DNA from: Mesostigma viride
Lineage: Eukaryota > Streptophyta > Mesostigmatophyceae > Mesostigmatales > Mesostigmataceae
DNA: 64,000 bases
Assembly: GCA_009746045.1 (NCBI GenBank)
Contig: RPFO01002233.1
Location: 29,945-93,944 of the forward strand
Direction: 5' to 3'
Shown: in pieces, positions 29,574-37,829 of the stretch
Layout of the letters: each line of letters starts with the position of its first letter
Position numbering within the stretch: position 1 is the first letter of the stretch
Position numbers and translations under genes: made by a program
The notes under the pieces: generated by a model
The model's database searches: none
Told to the model about the DNA's origin: nothing
What the model saw: only the letters and a program-made list of their open reading frames with translations

Positions 29574-29620
<47 letters not shown>
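29574..29620 (+). repeat. Homopolymer run of 47 G
   Basis: An uninterrupted G tract, with more G just before it. Such length is rarely read correctly, so the true length is uncertain. Confidence 0.9.
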
Positions 29621-29749
29621 CGCGACACTTAACTTTGGGGAACACTTGAGGGGAGGTAGGTGGTATTATTCTATTGATTTCACACAAAGTTGGAATACTG
29701 GCCGTCAAGTGAGCAAACTCTTGGCCAACTGAGCAAACTCCTGGCCATC

Positions 29750-30417
29750 AACTCCGGAGTGGAGTATCAGGCTTCAGGCTGGAGGAGATTATAAACAGAC
29801 CATTGTGAAGGCCTTGCCAGAGAAGATCACCCAGGCTGCAGGACCTGAGTTGAGAGGCATGTGGGCCTGGTTTGCCAGCATCTGTGGTCCGTCTTTGATG
29901 GTCCATAGCAGAATGCCTGATGAGGTGCTTGAGGATGAGAAGCCTCGAGTCATAGCCCGGTTGGTGGAGAGTACCCCTGATCTGATTTTGTCTGGGATTG
30001 ACTTTGCCCAGCCTATCACCTTGGAGATCTTTGTTGACAGTTCCATGGATGCTCGCCAGGTTACCAAGGTCAGGGGGAGATCTGCTGCTCTGTTTGCTTT
30101 TTATCAGAGCAGGGCAAGTTTGTTCAGCTGGTACAGCAGACTGCAGAAGAGGGTCTGTATCAGTTCAGATGTGGCAGAATGCAGGGCCATATGCGAGGGG
30201 ATCCAGTCCAGCCTGTACATAAAGGAGTTAATGCTGGAGCTGGCTTCAGTTACCCCTTGGACCTTGCAGATGGAGACGTTGTTGCTAACAGACAGCATGG
30301 GTATGGTCCAGTTTGTTCACAAGCAGCTGGCCAGAAGCCGGGACCTGGATTATTTGTTGCTGAAGGAGTTGGCCAGTTTGGTTGACTTGAAGCATATCCC
30401 TGGCGAGGAGAACCCTG
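29750..30417 (+). CDS. pol: Copia-type RNase H (continued beyond the insertions)
   Basis: About 220 residues resuming the polyprotein. LRGMWAWFASICG is the linker seen after copia RT. The RNase H follows: LEIFVDSSMDARQ (first Asp), SSDVAECRAICEGIQ (Glu), LLTDSMGMVQFVHKQ (Asp) and HIPGEENP. The frame stops at the palindromic element, but with that element and one CCCTG copy removed it reads on as EENPADALTKLPHKAP (31300 onward) to a stop near 31402. NPADALTK is the classic end of copia RNase H. So the protein was intact before the insertion. Confidence 0.75.
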
Positions 30418-31299
30418 AGTTACGTTAAATAGTGCCGGAACCTTTTGCCGCCTGAGGCAAATCGGGCCGGAACACTATTTTGCCCGGAATAACCACTTCC
30501 GAGCACCCAAGTTCATTCGGCCGAATGAACTTGGGTGCTCGGAAGTGGTTATTCCGGGCAAAATAGTGTTCCGGCCCGATTTGCCTCAGGCGGCAAAAGG
30601 TTCCGGCACTATTTAACGTAACTAAAACCTGGCCTCGTGGAGGGGGGACGAAGAGCCCGAGACATCCGCCTAGGCCGCTGAGCACGCACCACTAAATGCG
30701 CCGGAGCTGCCTCAGTGAGGATTCGAACCCCTGACCTCCAAGGTGCACAGGTTTTAGTTACGTTAAATAGTGCCGGAACCTTTTGCCGCCTGAGGCAAAT
30801 CGGGCCGGAACACTATTTTGCCCGGAATAACCACTTCCGAGCACCCAAGTTCATTCGGCCGAATTAACTTGGGTGCTCGGAAGTGGTTATTCCGGGCAAA
30901 ATAGTGTTCCGGCCCGATTTGCCTCAGGCGGCAAAAGGTTCCGGCACTATTTAACGTAACTAAAACCTGTGCAACTTGGAGGTCAGGGGTTCGAATCCTC
31001 ACTGAGGCAGCTCCGGCGCATTTAGTGGTGCGTGCTCAGCGGCCTAGGCGGATGTCTCGGGCTCTTCGTCCCCCCTCCACGAGGCCAGGTTTTAGTTACG
31101 TTAAATAGTGCCGGAACCTTTTGCCGCCTGAGGCAAATCGGGCCGGAACACTATTTTGCCCGGAATAACCACTTCCGAGCACCCAAGTTCATTCGGCCGA
31201 ATTAACTTGGGTGCTCGGAAGTGGTTATTCCGGGCAAAATAGTGTTCCGGCCCGATTTGCCTCAGGCGGCAAAAGGTTCCGGCACTATTTAACGTAACT
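30418..31299. mobile_element. Triple-palindrome element with inverted tRNA-like spacers
   Basis: 882 bp flanked by the 5-bp duplication CCCTG (30413-30417 and 31300-31304). It consists of three 206-bp palindromes (30418-30623, 30756-30961 and 31094-31299), each beginning AGTTACGTTAAATAGTGCCG and ending in the reverse complement, separated by two 132-bp spacers that are reverse complements of each other. The first palindrome is essentially perfect about the centre TTCATTCGGCCGAATGAA; the others have T for G there. Its ends, AGTTACG/CGTAACT, resemble the copia-type LTR ends, AGTTAACG/CGTTAACT. Minus-strand ORFs across it only mirror the palindrome. The host frame is restored exactly if it is removed. 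Confidence 0.9.
30962..31093 (+). ncRNA. tRNA 3'-half-like sequence in the spacer (also inverted at 30624-30755)
   Basis: The spacer contains GGAGGTCAGGGGTTCGAATCC. GGTTCGAATCC (30988-30998) is a perfect Pol III B box, and AGGTC before it fits a tRNA variable loop and T arm. The 5' half of a tRNA (acceptor, D arm, A box) is not visible, so it is a fragment, not a gene. It may be tRNA-derived, as in SINEs. Confidence 0.45.
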
Positions 31300-32150
31300 C
31301 CCTGCTGATGCATTGACAAAACTGCCACACAAGGCCCCAGCCCAGTACAATGTACTGAGGAAGCTCATGAATGCTGACTGTCAAGTCGGTCTATCTGTCT
31401 AAAAGCTGAGAGCTGGGTGCTTAAGTCTCTGGATATCAGGCTGGGAGCTTGATTGTACATAATCCTGAGCACACCTTGAGGGGTGAGACATGTCTCTGGT
31501 GTGGGAATGTCTGACATTGTCTCTGATGGAGAGATGTCTATCTGGGGTTTTCATCTCAGTCTGAGGTTTCCCCAGATCTGTGGTTTGTGGGCGGGGTTCG
31601 ATTCCCTGGTGCCGTCTTAAGGCGGAGTTTCACGGACTGGCTGACCCATGCACCATGCTGGTGAGGTGGCGACAGGTCCCCTGATTTTCCACGGTTGGAA
31701 CGAGTATGGGAGCTTGTGTTTTGCATGTGCTTCGCGTAGATGTTGTGTCTGGTTCGATAAGGGGCAGCAGACCGGCGCCGACTCCCGTCTGGGGGTCAGC
31801 AATGTTTTCTGATGAGCTGTTGTGGGTGATCTGTGGGGTTTCGCCTAAGGTCCTGAAGGTTGTACATACTTCTCAAGTTCTTAGCTGAACACCTATGGGC
31901 TGCCACAGTTGGCCAACCTCTTGTACATGGGTAACACAACGAGCCTCCCGTGAAGGGATAGGGACTCATTGTAATTTGTTTGTGCTCCTGAACCAGTATG
32001 GGTGCTATGTACATATAATAAAGGAATCCAAGCTGACTGTCATGCCCAGCGGGTTGTGACTTGTAGTCGGGGAGGATGTCCAGTACCCATTGTGTGTGTT
32101 TGTATGTAGACTTGTGTGAGCTGCTACAGCTCAAGAAAAGAAAGGATTGG
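31300..32150 (+). other. Copia-type 3' region and polypurine tract
   Basis: Holds the end of RNase H to about 31402. About 750 bp without a convincing ORF follow; several T/G-rich stretches are seen. It ends with AAGAAAAGAAAGGATTGG directly before the 3' LTR, a suitable polypurine tract (32133-32150). Confidence 0.6.
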
Positions 32151-32848
32151 AGTTAACGCCAAGCGCATTGGCGTGTACCTGATTCGGCATATCTCTGCGA
32201 TTCCAGCGGCACCGGAACGAGTTCATTCCGACAAGTATCAAGAAAGTTATGGCGTTCCTACTTCCCGGTCGCGCGCGAGCGCGAGCCGGCTGTTCTTCTA
32301 AGTCGGACGTGAATATTTGCCGACGACATATGGGGTCGACAGTAATTCCTGGGCTGACAGGAATTAGGTGCTGTACCTACGACGGTATTGGATTAATACG
32401 TCGTACGCAGGAAATAGGAACCTTAACCTGTGGTCTGTTGGTACCGCAGGCTTAGTCCTGGACTTCTAGGTGCAGATGCAATAATCACTGTGGTGACTGT
32501 ACTCTGTGGTCACTGTGCCTGTATGGCAGACCTACTGTATAGGAACTGGGTGCTGTACAGGTAGTGAATACTGTACCGGGGGTGTTATTACTGAGCAGGC
32601 CTCCTAGGCTGCTCAGGACTAGCAAGCACAGTGCACAAGTATATAAACAATAGGCCAGTGCCAAATGGGCATCTCTTGCGAGCCCGCCTCACGTGTTGTG
32701 CCTTGACTTGGCAAGCGCGTGTACAAGCCTCAAGTGTGTGAGCACTGTAACATTATCCAATTTTAACAAAGCTCCGTTTCCAACCATATTCACACATTGC
32801 TGCATTGCAACCATATCCTTCACATTGCGTTTGCTAAGAACGTTAACT
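32151..32848 (+). repeat. 3' LTR of the copia-type element
   Basis: A 698-bp copy of the 5' LTR. It is followed by the target duplication CCATG (32849-32853), after which the gypsy gag sequence resumes. Confidence 0.9.
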
Positions 32849-33017
32849 CCATGACCTCACCTGTATCTGTCCCTGCTTGGACGTGCAGTGGTACCTCTAA
32901 CCCCTCTGTACCGTGCTCGTGGTTGTCTACCGGTTCTACCTCTGTATTCTCTAGATCTCGTTCTCTAGTCTCTTCCTCTGTATCTCTGGCGTTCCTTGTT
33001 TGGGACCGTGTGGGCAT
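32849..33017 (-). CDS. gag: Gypsy Gag N-terminal start segment
   Basis: MPTRSQTRNARDTEEETRER begins here, followed by about 35 residues of polar, Val/Glu-rich sequence ending GTDTGEV. It joins in frame to the polyQ ORF across the copia-type insertion. ATG at 33015-33017 is the best start of the Gag protein. It sits about 135 bp downstream of the viroplasmin-like ORF stop on the minus strand. Confidence 0.6.
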
Positions 33018-33151
33018 GGTGCTCGTACCGGTACCTTACACTGCAGGCAACACCTCCCCAGGAAGGAAGAGAGAGCAAGGGAGAGAGAGCAACCACGTGC
33101 TATAGAGCTATAACTATAGAACCTAAGACTATTCCCTAGTAATGGTCTCCT

Positions 33152-33496
33152 CTACTGTCTGCTGGGGCCAATGGTTAACTGAGAGAAGGTCACTGTAACT
33201 GCTGTCCCCTCCCCCTGGCTGCTGAGCGTGGGTGGTTTAGAGCATTCACGTGTGGTGTGCATCCCCTCAGGCAATGGCATATGTTCCCTAACAAACCTAT
33301 CTGCGTCCATGATGTTATCAAATCCCTTCCACTTGGCACTAGAGTCTTTAGACACTACTATCTTGTCCTTGATGTGTTCTTCACATGCCTTCCAACTGTA
33401 AAATATGGCTGGTCTACCCTCGCCCCCATCATGGGCCACGGCGTAGTAAGGAAATCCAGATTGACCACCCTTATTTATTCTGTTGCGTCTGGGCAT
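33152..33496 (-). CDS. RNase H1 N-terminal / caulimovirus viroplasmin-like domain ORF
   Basis: A 114-residue ORF. Residues about 15-72 (FPYYAVAHDGGEGRPAIFYS, then W, CEEHIKDKIVVSKDSSAKWK, GFDNIMDADRFVREH) match the small domain found at the N terminus of RNase H1 and in viroplasmin: YYAV...G..P.I...W.......+....A.+KGF....+A..FV. It binds RNA-DNA hybrids or nucleic acid. It lies between the PBS/leader and gag in the gypsy element, a place where such a domain is not usual. The tail is Thr/Ser-rich and ends at TAA or TGA before gag. Confidence 0.65.
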   Translation of the reverse strand: MPRRNRINKGGQSGFPYYAVAHDGGEGRPAIFYSWKACEEHIKDKIVVSKDSSAKWKGFDNIMDADRFVREHMPLPEGMHTTRECSKPPTLSSQGEGTAVTVTFSQLTIGPSRQ

Positions 33497-33929
33497 GTTA
33501 CATCATAGGCTGGCAGGGGCTTGCAAGCAGGAGAGAAAGAGGGGATCCCAGGCTACCTCTAGGTGCAGTGACCTTCACCAATACAAATGAGGGAGGAGCA
33601 CAGAGTCTAACACCGCATGCACACGCCCGAGCCTTCCGCGGGAACGGGCTATACGCACACACGGAGGTAAACACCGTCAACACAGTCGGCAACAGCCAGA
33701 CGGTATCCACCCCCACGACCCCTTGCAGGTCAAACAACGAATGGCCGTCTCCGCGACGTCCATGGGCACCAACAACATTTACAACCTATAGAGGGTACAA
33801 CATATAACATAAACGCCCTACGCGCGCGGTCCCGGATAGAAAGCGAGCTCGCCAGCTAGCCTTCAGCAGGCATAGCTTGTAAAGAAAGAATTCTAACTAG
33901 GGGACGTACCATCTTCGATGACGTTAATC

Positions 33930-34240
33930 CCTCCTGAGCTGGCCGCCACCCGGTGTCGTTGAAGGCAAGCCCTGGCCGCCACTAGGTGTCGTTGAAAACA
34001 GGAGAGCTGAACGCTATCGTTGACAGCACCTCACCACAGGACTATTGCTAGCCCCGCCGAGTATCCCAGACTGGCCGCTTGCTGTCTAGTAGGTCGTCGT
34101 TGAATCCCTTTACGGGCTGGCCGCCGGCCTGACAGCAATCGTTGAATTCCAGAACCTCTACCTACGCCAAGCTTCGTCTTGGTATCCTAATTGGCTCACT
34201 AACCCTCTCCGCGAGAGTTAGCTAACCTTTCCAGCACATT
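33930..34240 (-). repeat. Short repeated motif in the gypsy leader
   Basis: On the plus strand, CTGGCCGCC and variants followed by TCGTTGA occur about five times at 20-80 bp spacing (GAGCTGGCCGCC near 33938, CCTGGCCGCC near 33970, GACTGGCCGC near 34070, GCTGGCCGCC near 34118). The minus strand is the element's RNA sense, so this could be a structured 5' leader or packaging region. Confidence 0.5.
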
Positions 34241-34241
34241 T

Positions 34242-34253
34242 CCTCCGATACCA
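34242..34253 (-). promoter_or_regulatory. Primer-binding site of the gypsy element (initiator tRNA-Met type)
   Basis: On the minus strand the 5' LTR is followed, after one C, by TGGTATCGGAGG. The plant and algal consensus for initiator Met-tRNA priming is TGGTATCAGAGC, so it differs at two positions. Position and match support it. Confidence 0.75.
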
Positions 34254-34254
34254 G

Positions 34255-36735
34255 TGTTACGTCCCTGCCCAGACACACCTAGCCTGAGCTACGTAGCGAA
34301 AGACCCTTCTTGCCGGAATTAGGAATAATTCAAGATAGCCTAATGTAGGTTGCGCTTCACGACGTGAGTCGTGAGATATCTGGCATCACGGCTTAAGGGG
34401 ACGGTCCCGGCGCGAATATTTTGGCGCCGAAAAATTCGCGGTACCCGTCCGTACCGTGAAAAAGTGGTGCACGGGGCGCGCACCCCTACCGGAGCTGGCC
34501 ATGGCGACGTGCTTTCAGGCAGAGTAGAAAAAGATAGCTCGCGGAATGCAGAGAAACTGAGCGAATCTTAAAGACGATGAGTAAATGATACCACTTCGTA
34601 GCGGAGTTCGCGTTTCTTGCAGTGTCGATGATTTTATTGATGACCATCGCCACGGGGGTCCAATCTGATGTTTTCGTCGAGAGGAATAAATTAGAATGCA
34701 CGCTGGCGGCGGTGATTGTCAGGTTTTATGGGCTTTACCTAGCGTCAAGGATGCGTTTAAATCGTTATTGGTAAAGCTTTAAAAAATTTGCTGGGTTTCG
34801 GCAAGATTTCCGTCATGATCGGTAAGACACTCTCCAGGCTCGCGGGAGGCGCGTCTTATTATTCCATGGAAGGTTGTTCTTTCTTGCGCCGCTGGGCGAA
34901 GGACAATGCCGGTAATGGTACGATCGTGTGATCAACGTGACCCTATGAATGTTTCGCTTCCTTTATGGGTTATCAACGCAAGTTTTCGGCTTCTTTCCGT
35001 GCAGTTAGCGCCAGGTATAATGCCATTCCGTGCTGCGCATCGCCAGATTCCTGGCACCTTTCAGTGGTTTTTATGTACGTTGCATGGCTGGGATGTGTCA
35101 AGCGTTACCGTGGCATATCGTCAAGTTGTCAGGGATTTGCTGAGTGGTTTCTTGGAAGGAGATTGCTAACAGCACTCAGTTTTGTGTGAATATTGACGCG
35201 GCCTTTCTTAGCAGAGGCTTCATTGTGGTTAGAGGCTCACAAGCTTGAGTTTGTTTCTTGGCAAACAATTGCGCTGGAAAGAAAGGTGGCAGTGGTTTTT
35301 CTAAGGGGCATACTGCATGGGTGGAACTGCACGTAGGTAGGGGTTATCGTTGTCTTGTTGGCCTTTCTCCCACTAAAATGGGAGAGCCCTAATTCATATG
35401 CTAGCAAGGCAAGGTAACCATGGTAAGAAGCCTTGGCAATCAGCATGTATGATAATTCTGCTTTCTCTGTGGACTGTCTGTTGTTACCCTTGTTGGGCAA
35501 TTAGTGGATATGGCTTTCTAGGGTGTGTTTGAGCTTGGTTTTGGGATGATGCCCACACCATAAGCCTGGAATATGCTTTAGAAGTGTTGGCTAGGCATGT
35601 AGAGCTACCTGCCTCATTGTTGTGCACACACGCAACAGGTTGCCCGTGTCGAGGTAAGGCAAGGGCACATGACGTGCCCAGCCACCTCCTTGTACATTGT
35701 GGTCGAATTGGGCATGGTCAGGAGCCTTTTGGATGGCATAGGAAGTGTTAGTGTGCCTTAATACTCACTAATGCCTTCCTTAGCGTCTGCACAGGTGGCC
35801 AACTGCCAAAATTAATAACTGCTACAGCTGAGCTCAGAATGCCACCAAACTTTGACAGTGCCTTCTATGGTCATGACAGAATTTGACTATTACTTTTTAG
35901 GCCTAATTGATGTGTTATGAGTGTGTATGGGGACGCCCCGCCTTAAAAAGCGTATTTTTGGCCCAAAAATTAATAACTCAAAGGGATGTGCTGATTTTGT
36001 TGATCCAATTAGGTAGAAACCATGTCCCATGACATTTTTATATGGGTATTACTTTTTTCATGCAACTGGTTATCCCACTGTTCTGGGCAAGATGTGCCCC
36101 GGACAGCGTTTTTTTCTATTTTTAGCTCATAGCCGGTGTATGGCTGGGGGTAGTACCCCCAACAAGTGGTGGTATGCATGCCCAAACATCATGTTTATGG
36201 TCCCCAAACATCATTCAGTGGTTGTCAGTTGCATTTCTGTAGTTATTAGGGGGGGTAAGTTTTGATATATTTCTATGGGACCCTCCCCTTAATGCCAAGC
36301 TAATTAGTACACACTTATATTGGCTAGCAATACCAATTACAAATGGATAATTGCCCCGGGCTCAATGTGTAGGCGTATTCGCACTTATCATTCATTAAAC
36401 CAAGAGGACGAGACTCTCGTCCTCGGACCAATTTAACCTAGGTTGGTTGCGGCGCAGATACATGCCAATTTCCCTAGAACAATCCGAGTCACTCATTCCA
36501 CGTAGGATCCGGGCCGACATCGACCCTCAACTATAGGATCCACGCCTAGAACTACTGACGGACTCAGAACTGGCGCGGCGCCACAGCACCGGCCCCTAAA
36601 AGGACAACCTAGGACCAAAATAACTAGTCCAATTCACACAATAGCCAAGGTCCATAAAACCCAAGTCCAATAGACCAAACAACCTTAGTAATTTATTCCA
36701 TTGTTACGTCCGACCAAAAGGGCTGGGACGTAACA
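34255..36735 (-). repeat. 5' LTR of the gypsy element, split by a TTAA element
   Basis: The halves 34255-34396 and 36289-36735 match the 3' LTR. Removing 34397-36288 and one TTAA gives exactly 585 bp. The TSD CCTGC follows at 36736. Confidence 0.9.
34397..36288. mobile_element. Non-autonomous TTAA element inside the LTR
   Basis: 1892 bp flanked by TTAA (34393-34396 and 36289-36292). The left end is GGGGACGGTCCCGG. The right end, on the minus strand, is GGGGAGGGTCCCAT. Only short ORFs (below 90 residues) are present, so it carries no transposase. Its first 60 bases share GAATATTTTGGCGCC and AAAAATTCGCG with the left end of the outer element (72 onward), and its right 140 bases match 38030-38171. 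It belongs to the same family and could be mobilised by the same transposase. Confidence 0.88.
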
Positions 36736-36740
36736 CCTGC

Positions 36741-37716
36741 ATGCACCCACCATGCCAGCAGCAACAGGAATGCTACGCCCTGGCTATGTTCAGATTACTT
36801 GCCCACGCTCCTTGCTATGATATGCTCACATGGGTCTTATTGCACCCACAGTTTGCCGGATCGTTAGCCTGTCCTTTTAGCTAGCCGCGCCCGATTGCAG
36901 CTGTGGCATGCCTTTGGCATGAAGGAGACTGGGGGTCTCTGCCCTTTCTCCTGTAGTGCACACACAGGGATTAAAAGCACTTCGGTGCTCCGTGACTCCC
37001 AAACGGGAGCACGAGTTTAATTAATTAATTAACAGGAATGAGTTCCTGCACTCGCAGCAGATTAGGGCTGTCCCTGCATGGTGGGAAGGGTCAAGGGCGG
37101 GTTTGGGGCAGGGCTGTACCCAGGTGCATGCGCAGTGGGCTGTATTACTGCACGTGCAGCATGGTGAGGAGTGGTGGTTTGAGGATGCAGAGGAACTGCA
37201 TGGGTGTCACAGTGACCCCCGCTGTCGAGGCGCAGATGGGGACCATCAAGGCCAAGCTAGAGGGGGTGGCAGCAGCAGCTCAAGGGGCATGCAGCATGAC
37301 TGGAAGCGGCGCAAGATGAAAAGGAAGTTAGAGAAGAAGAAAAGGCACTGGAAGGAGGGCAAGCAGGACCGCTGCACATACGCCAAGGGGGTGCACTATG
37401 AGGAAGGCCGGGGGTGCAGGGGATGAGGGTGGGGATGTCATGGATATTGATGCTAGACTGTGCATGTTCTGCGGTGGCCCCACACATACAACTCACAACC
37501 CCTTTCTCATCTGTGGTGGCTCGATCTGATTGCCAGCAGGGGGCCCACATGCTGTGCACGGGTCTCACCCTCGAAACCGTGCCAAAGGGGGAGTGGTACT
37601 GCCAAGACTGCGAGCCTGGGGACGCCTACAGTGCAATGATGAATGAGCTTTTGGCTAGTCTCTGGCGCTATCTAGGAAATCCATCAACTAGAGCTGCGCT
37701 GGTCAGAATGACCTGA
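36741..37716 (+). pseudogene. Mutator-like/Kolobok transposase, 3' part with PHD finger
   Basis: It continues in frame from 2588: MHPPCQQQQECYALAMFRLL to a stop near 36878. After an AT-rich gap (37010-37035) come EEWWFEDAEEL, KLEKKKRHWKEGKQDRCTYAKGVHYEEG and, with shifts, a C4HC3 finger: CMFC, ICGGS, DCQQGAHMLC and WYCQDC (37465-37620). A one-base shift sits between the third Cys and the fourth. PHD-type fingers bind histone tails, and cysteine-rich C termini occur in TTAA-element transposases. Shifts and stops show decay. Confidence 0.55.
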
Positions 37717-37829
37717 AAATTTGGGGCTGCATGTCCCCCCCTCTCTAGTATTCAGTTTGGGAATATATGGTAGAGAATGATATAATGTGTATATGATTTG
37801 ATATTTTTAAAAATTAAAAAGTACCTGTT

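Larger units (their letters stand above)
20659..29723. mobile_element. Nine-kb insertion in the copia-type element with two opposing genes
   Basis: The copia-type pol stops at its left edge and RNase H resumes at its right edge. Two readings of the junction are possible. A 5-bp duplication GCCAA (20654-20658 and 29724-29728) brings RT and RNase H into one frame, interrupted by a TGA. A 15-bp direct repeat CAAGTGAGCAAACTC (20656-20670 and 29706-29720) does not. No terminal inverted repeats are evident. It contains a minus-strand transposase gene, a long hairpin, and plus-strand zinc-finger and Met/Gly-repeat ORFs. It may be one mobile unit or more than one. Confidence 0.6.
14784..32848 (+). 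mobile_element. Ty1/copia-type LTR retrotransposon with AG...CT termini and gag-IN-PR-RT-RH order
   Basis: Two 698-bp LTRs (14784-15481 and 32151-32848) end in the inverted repeat AGTTAACG/CGTTAACT. The target duplication is CCATG (14779-14783 and 32849-32853), inside the gypsy gag gene. Plus-strand contents are an upstream ORF, gag with a CCHC knuckle, pol, RNase H, a 0.85-kb 3' region, and AAGAAAAGAAAGG before the 3' LTR as a polypurine tract. IN before RT marks the Ty1/copia order, but the protease lies between them. It is interrupted by a 9-kb insertion and by an 882-bp palindromic element. The LTRs differ at only a few sites. No standard PBS was recognised after the 5' LTR. Confidence 0.88.
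2589..36735 (-). mobile_element. Full-length Ty3/gypsy chromovirus-type LTR retrotransposon with nested insertions
   Basis: Two matching LTRs begin TGTTACGTCC and end GGACGTAACA. The flanking 5-bp direct repeat is CCTGC (2584-2588 and 36736-36740). On the minus strand the order is 5' LTR (34255-36735), PBS, leader, viroplasmin-like ORF, gag, PR-RT-RNase H-IN-chromodomain, third ORF, PPT and 3' LTR (2589-3173). Once the TTAA element is removed, the 5' LTR is 585 bp, the same length as the 3' LTR. Other insertions are a copia-type element at 14784-32848 and a 2.5-kb block at about 5355-7848. Net length is about 11.7 kb. Several pol frameshifts make it probably inactive. The near-identical LTRs suggest fairly recent insertion. 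Confidence 0.9.

Noticed and set aside
30962-31093. A functional tRNA gene
   Set aside because: Only the T-arm and part of the 3' half are visible. A box, D arm and acceptor pairing are missing.
30425-31328. Three near-identical minus-strand ORFs of 75-86 residues
   Set aside because: They lie in perfect palindromes and read identically from either strand. No start context or domain.
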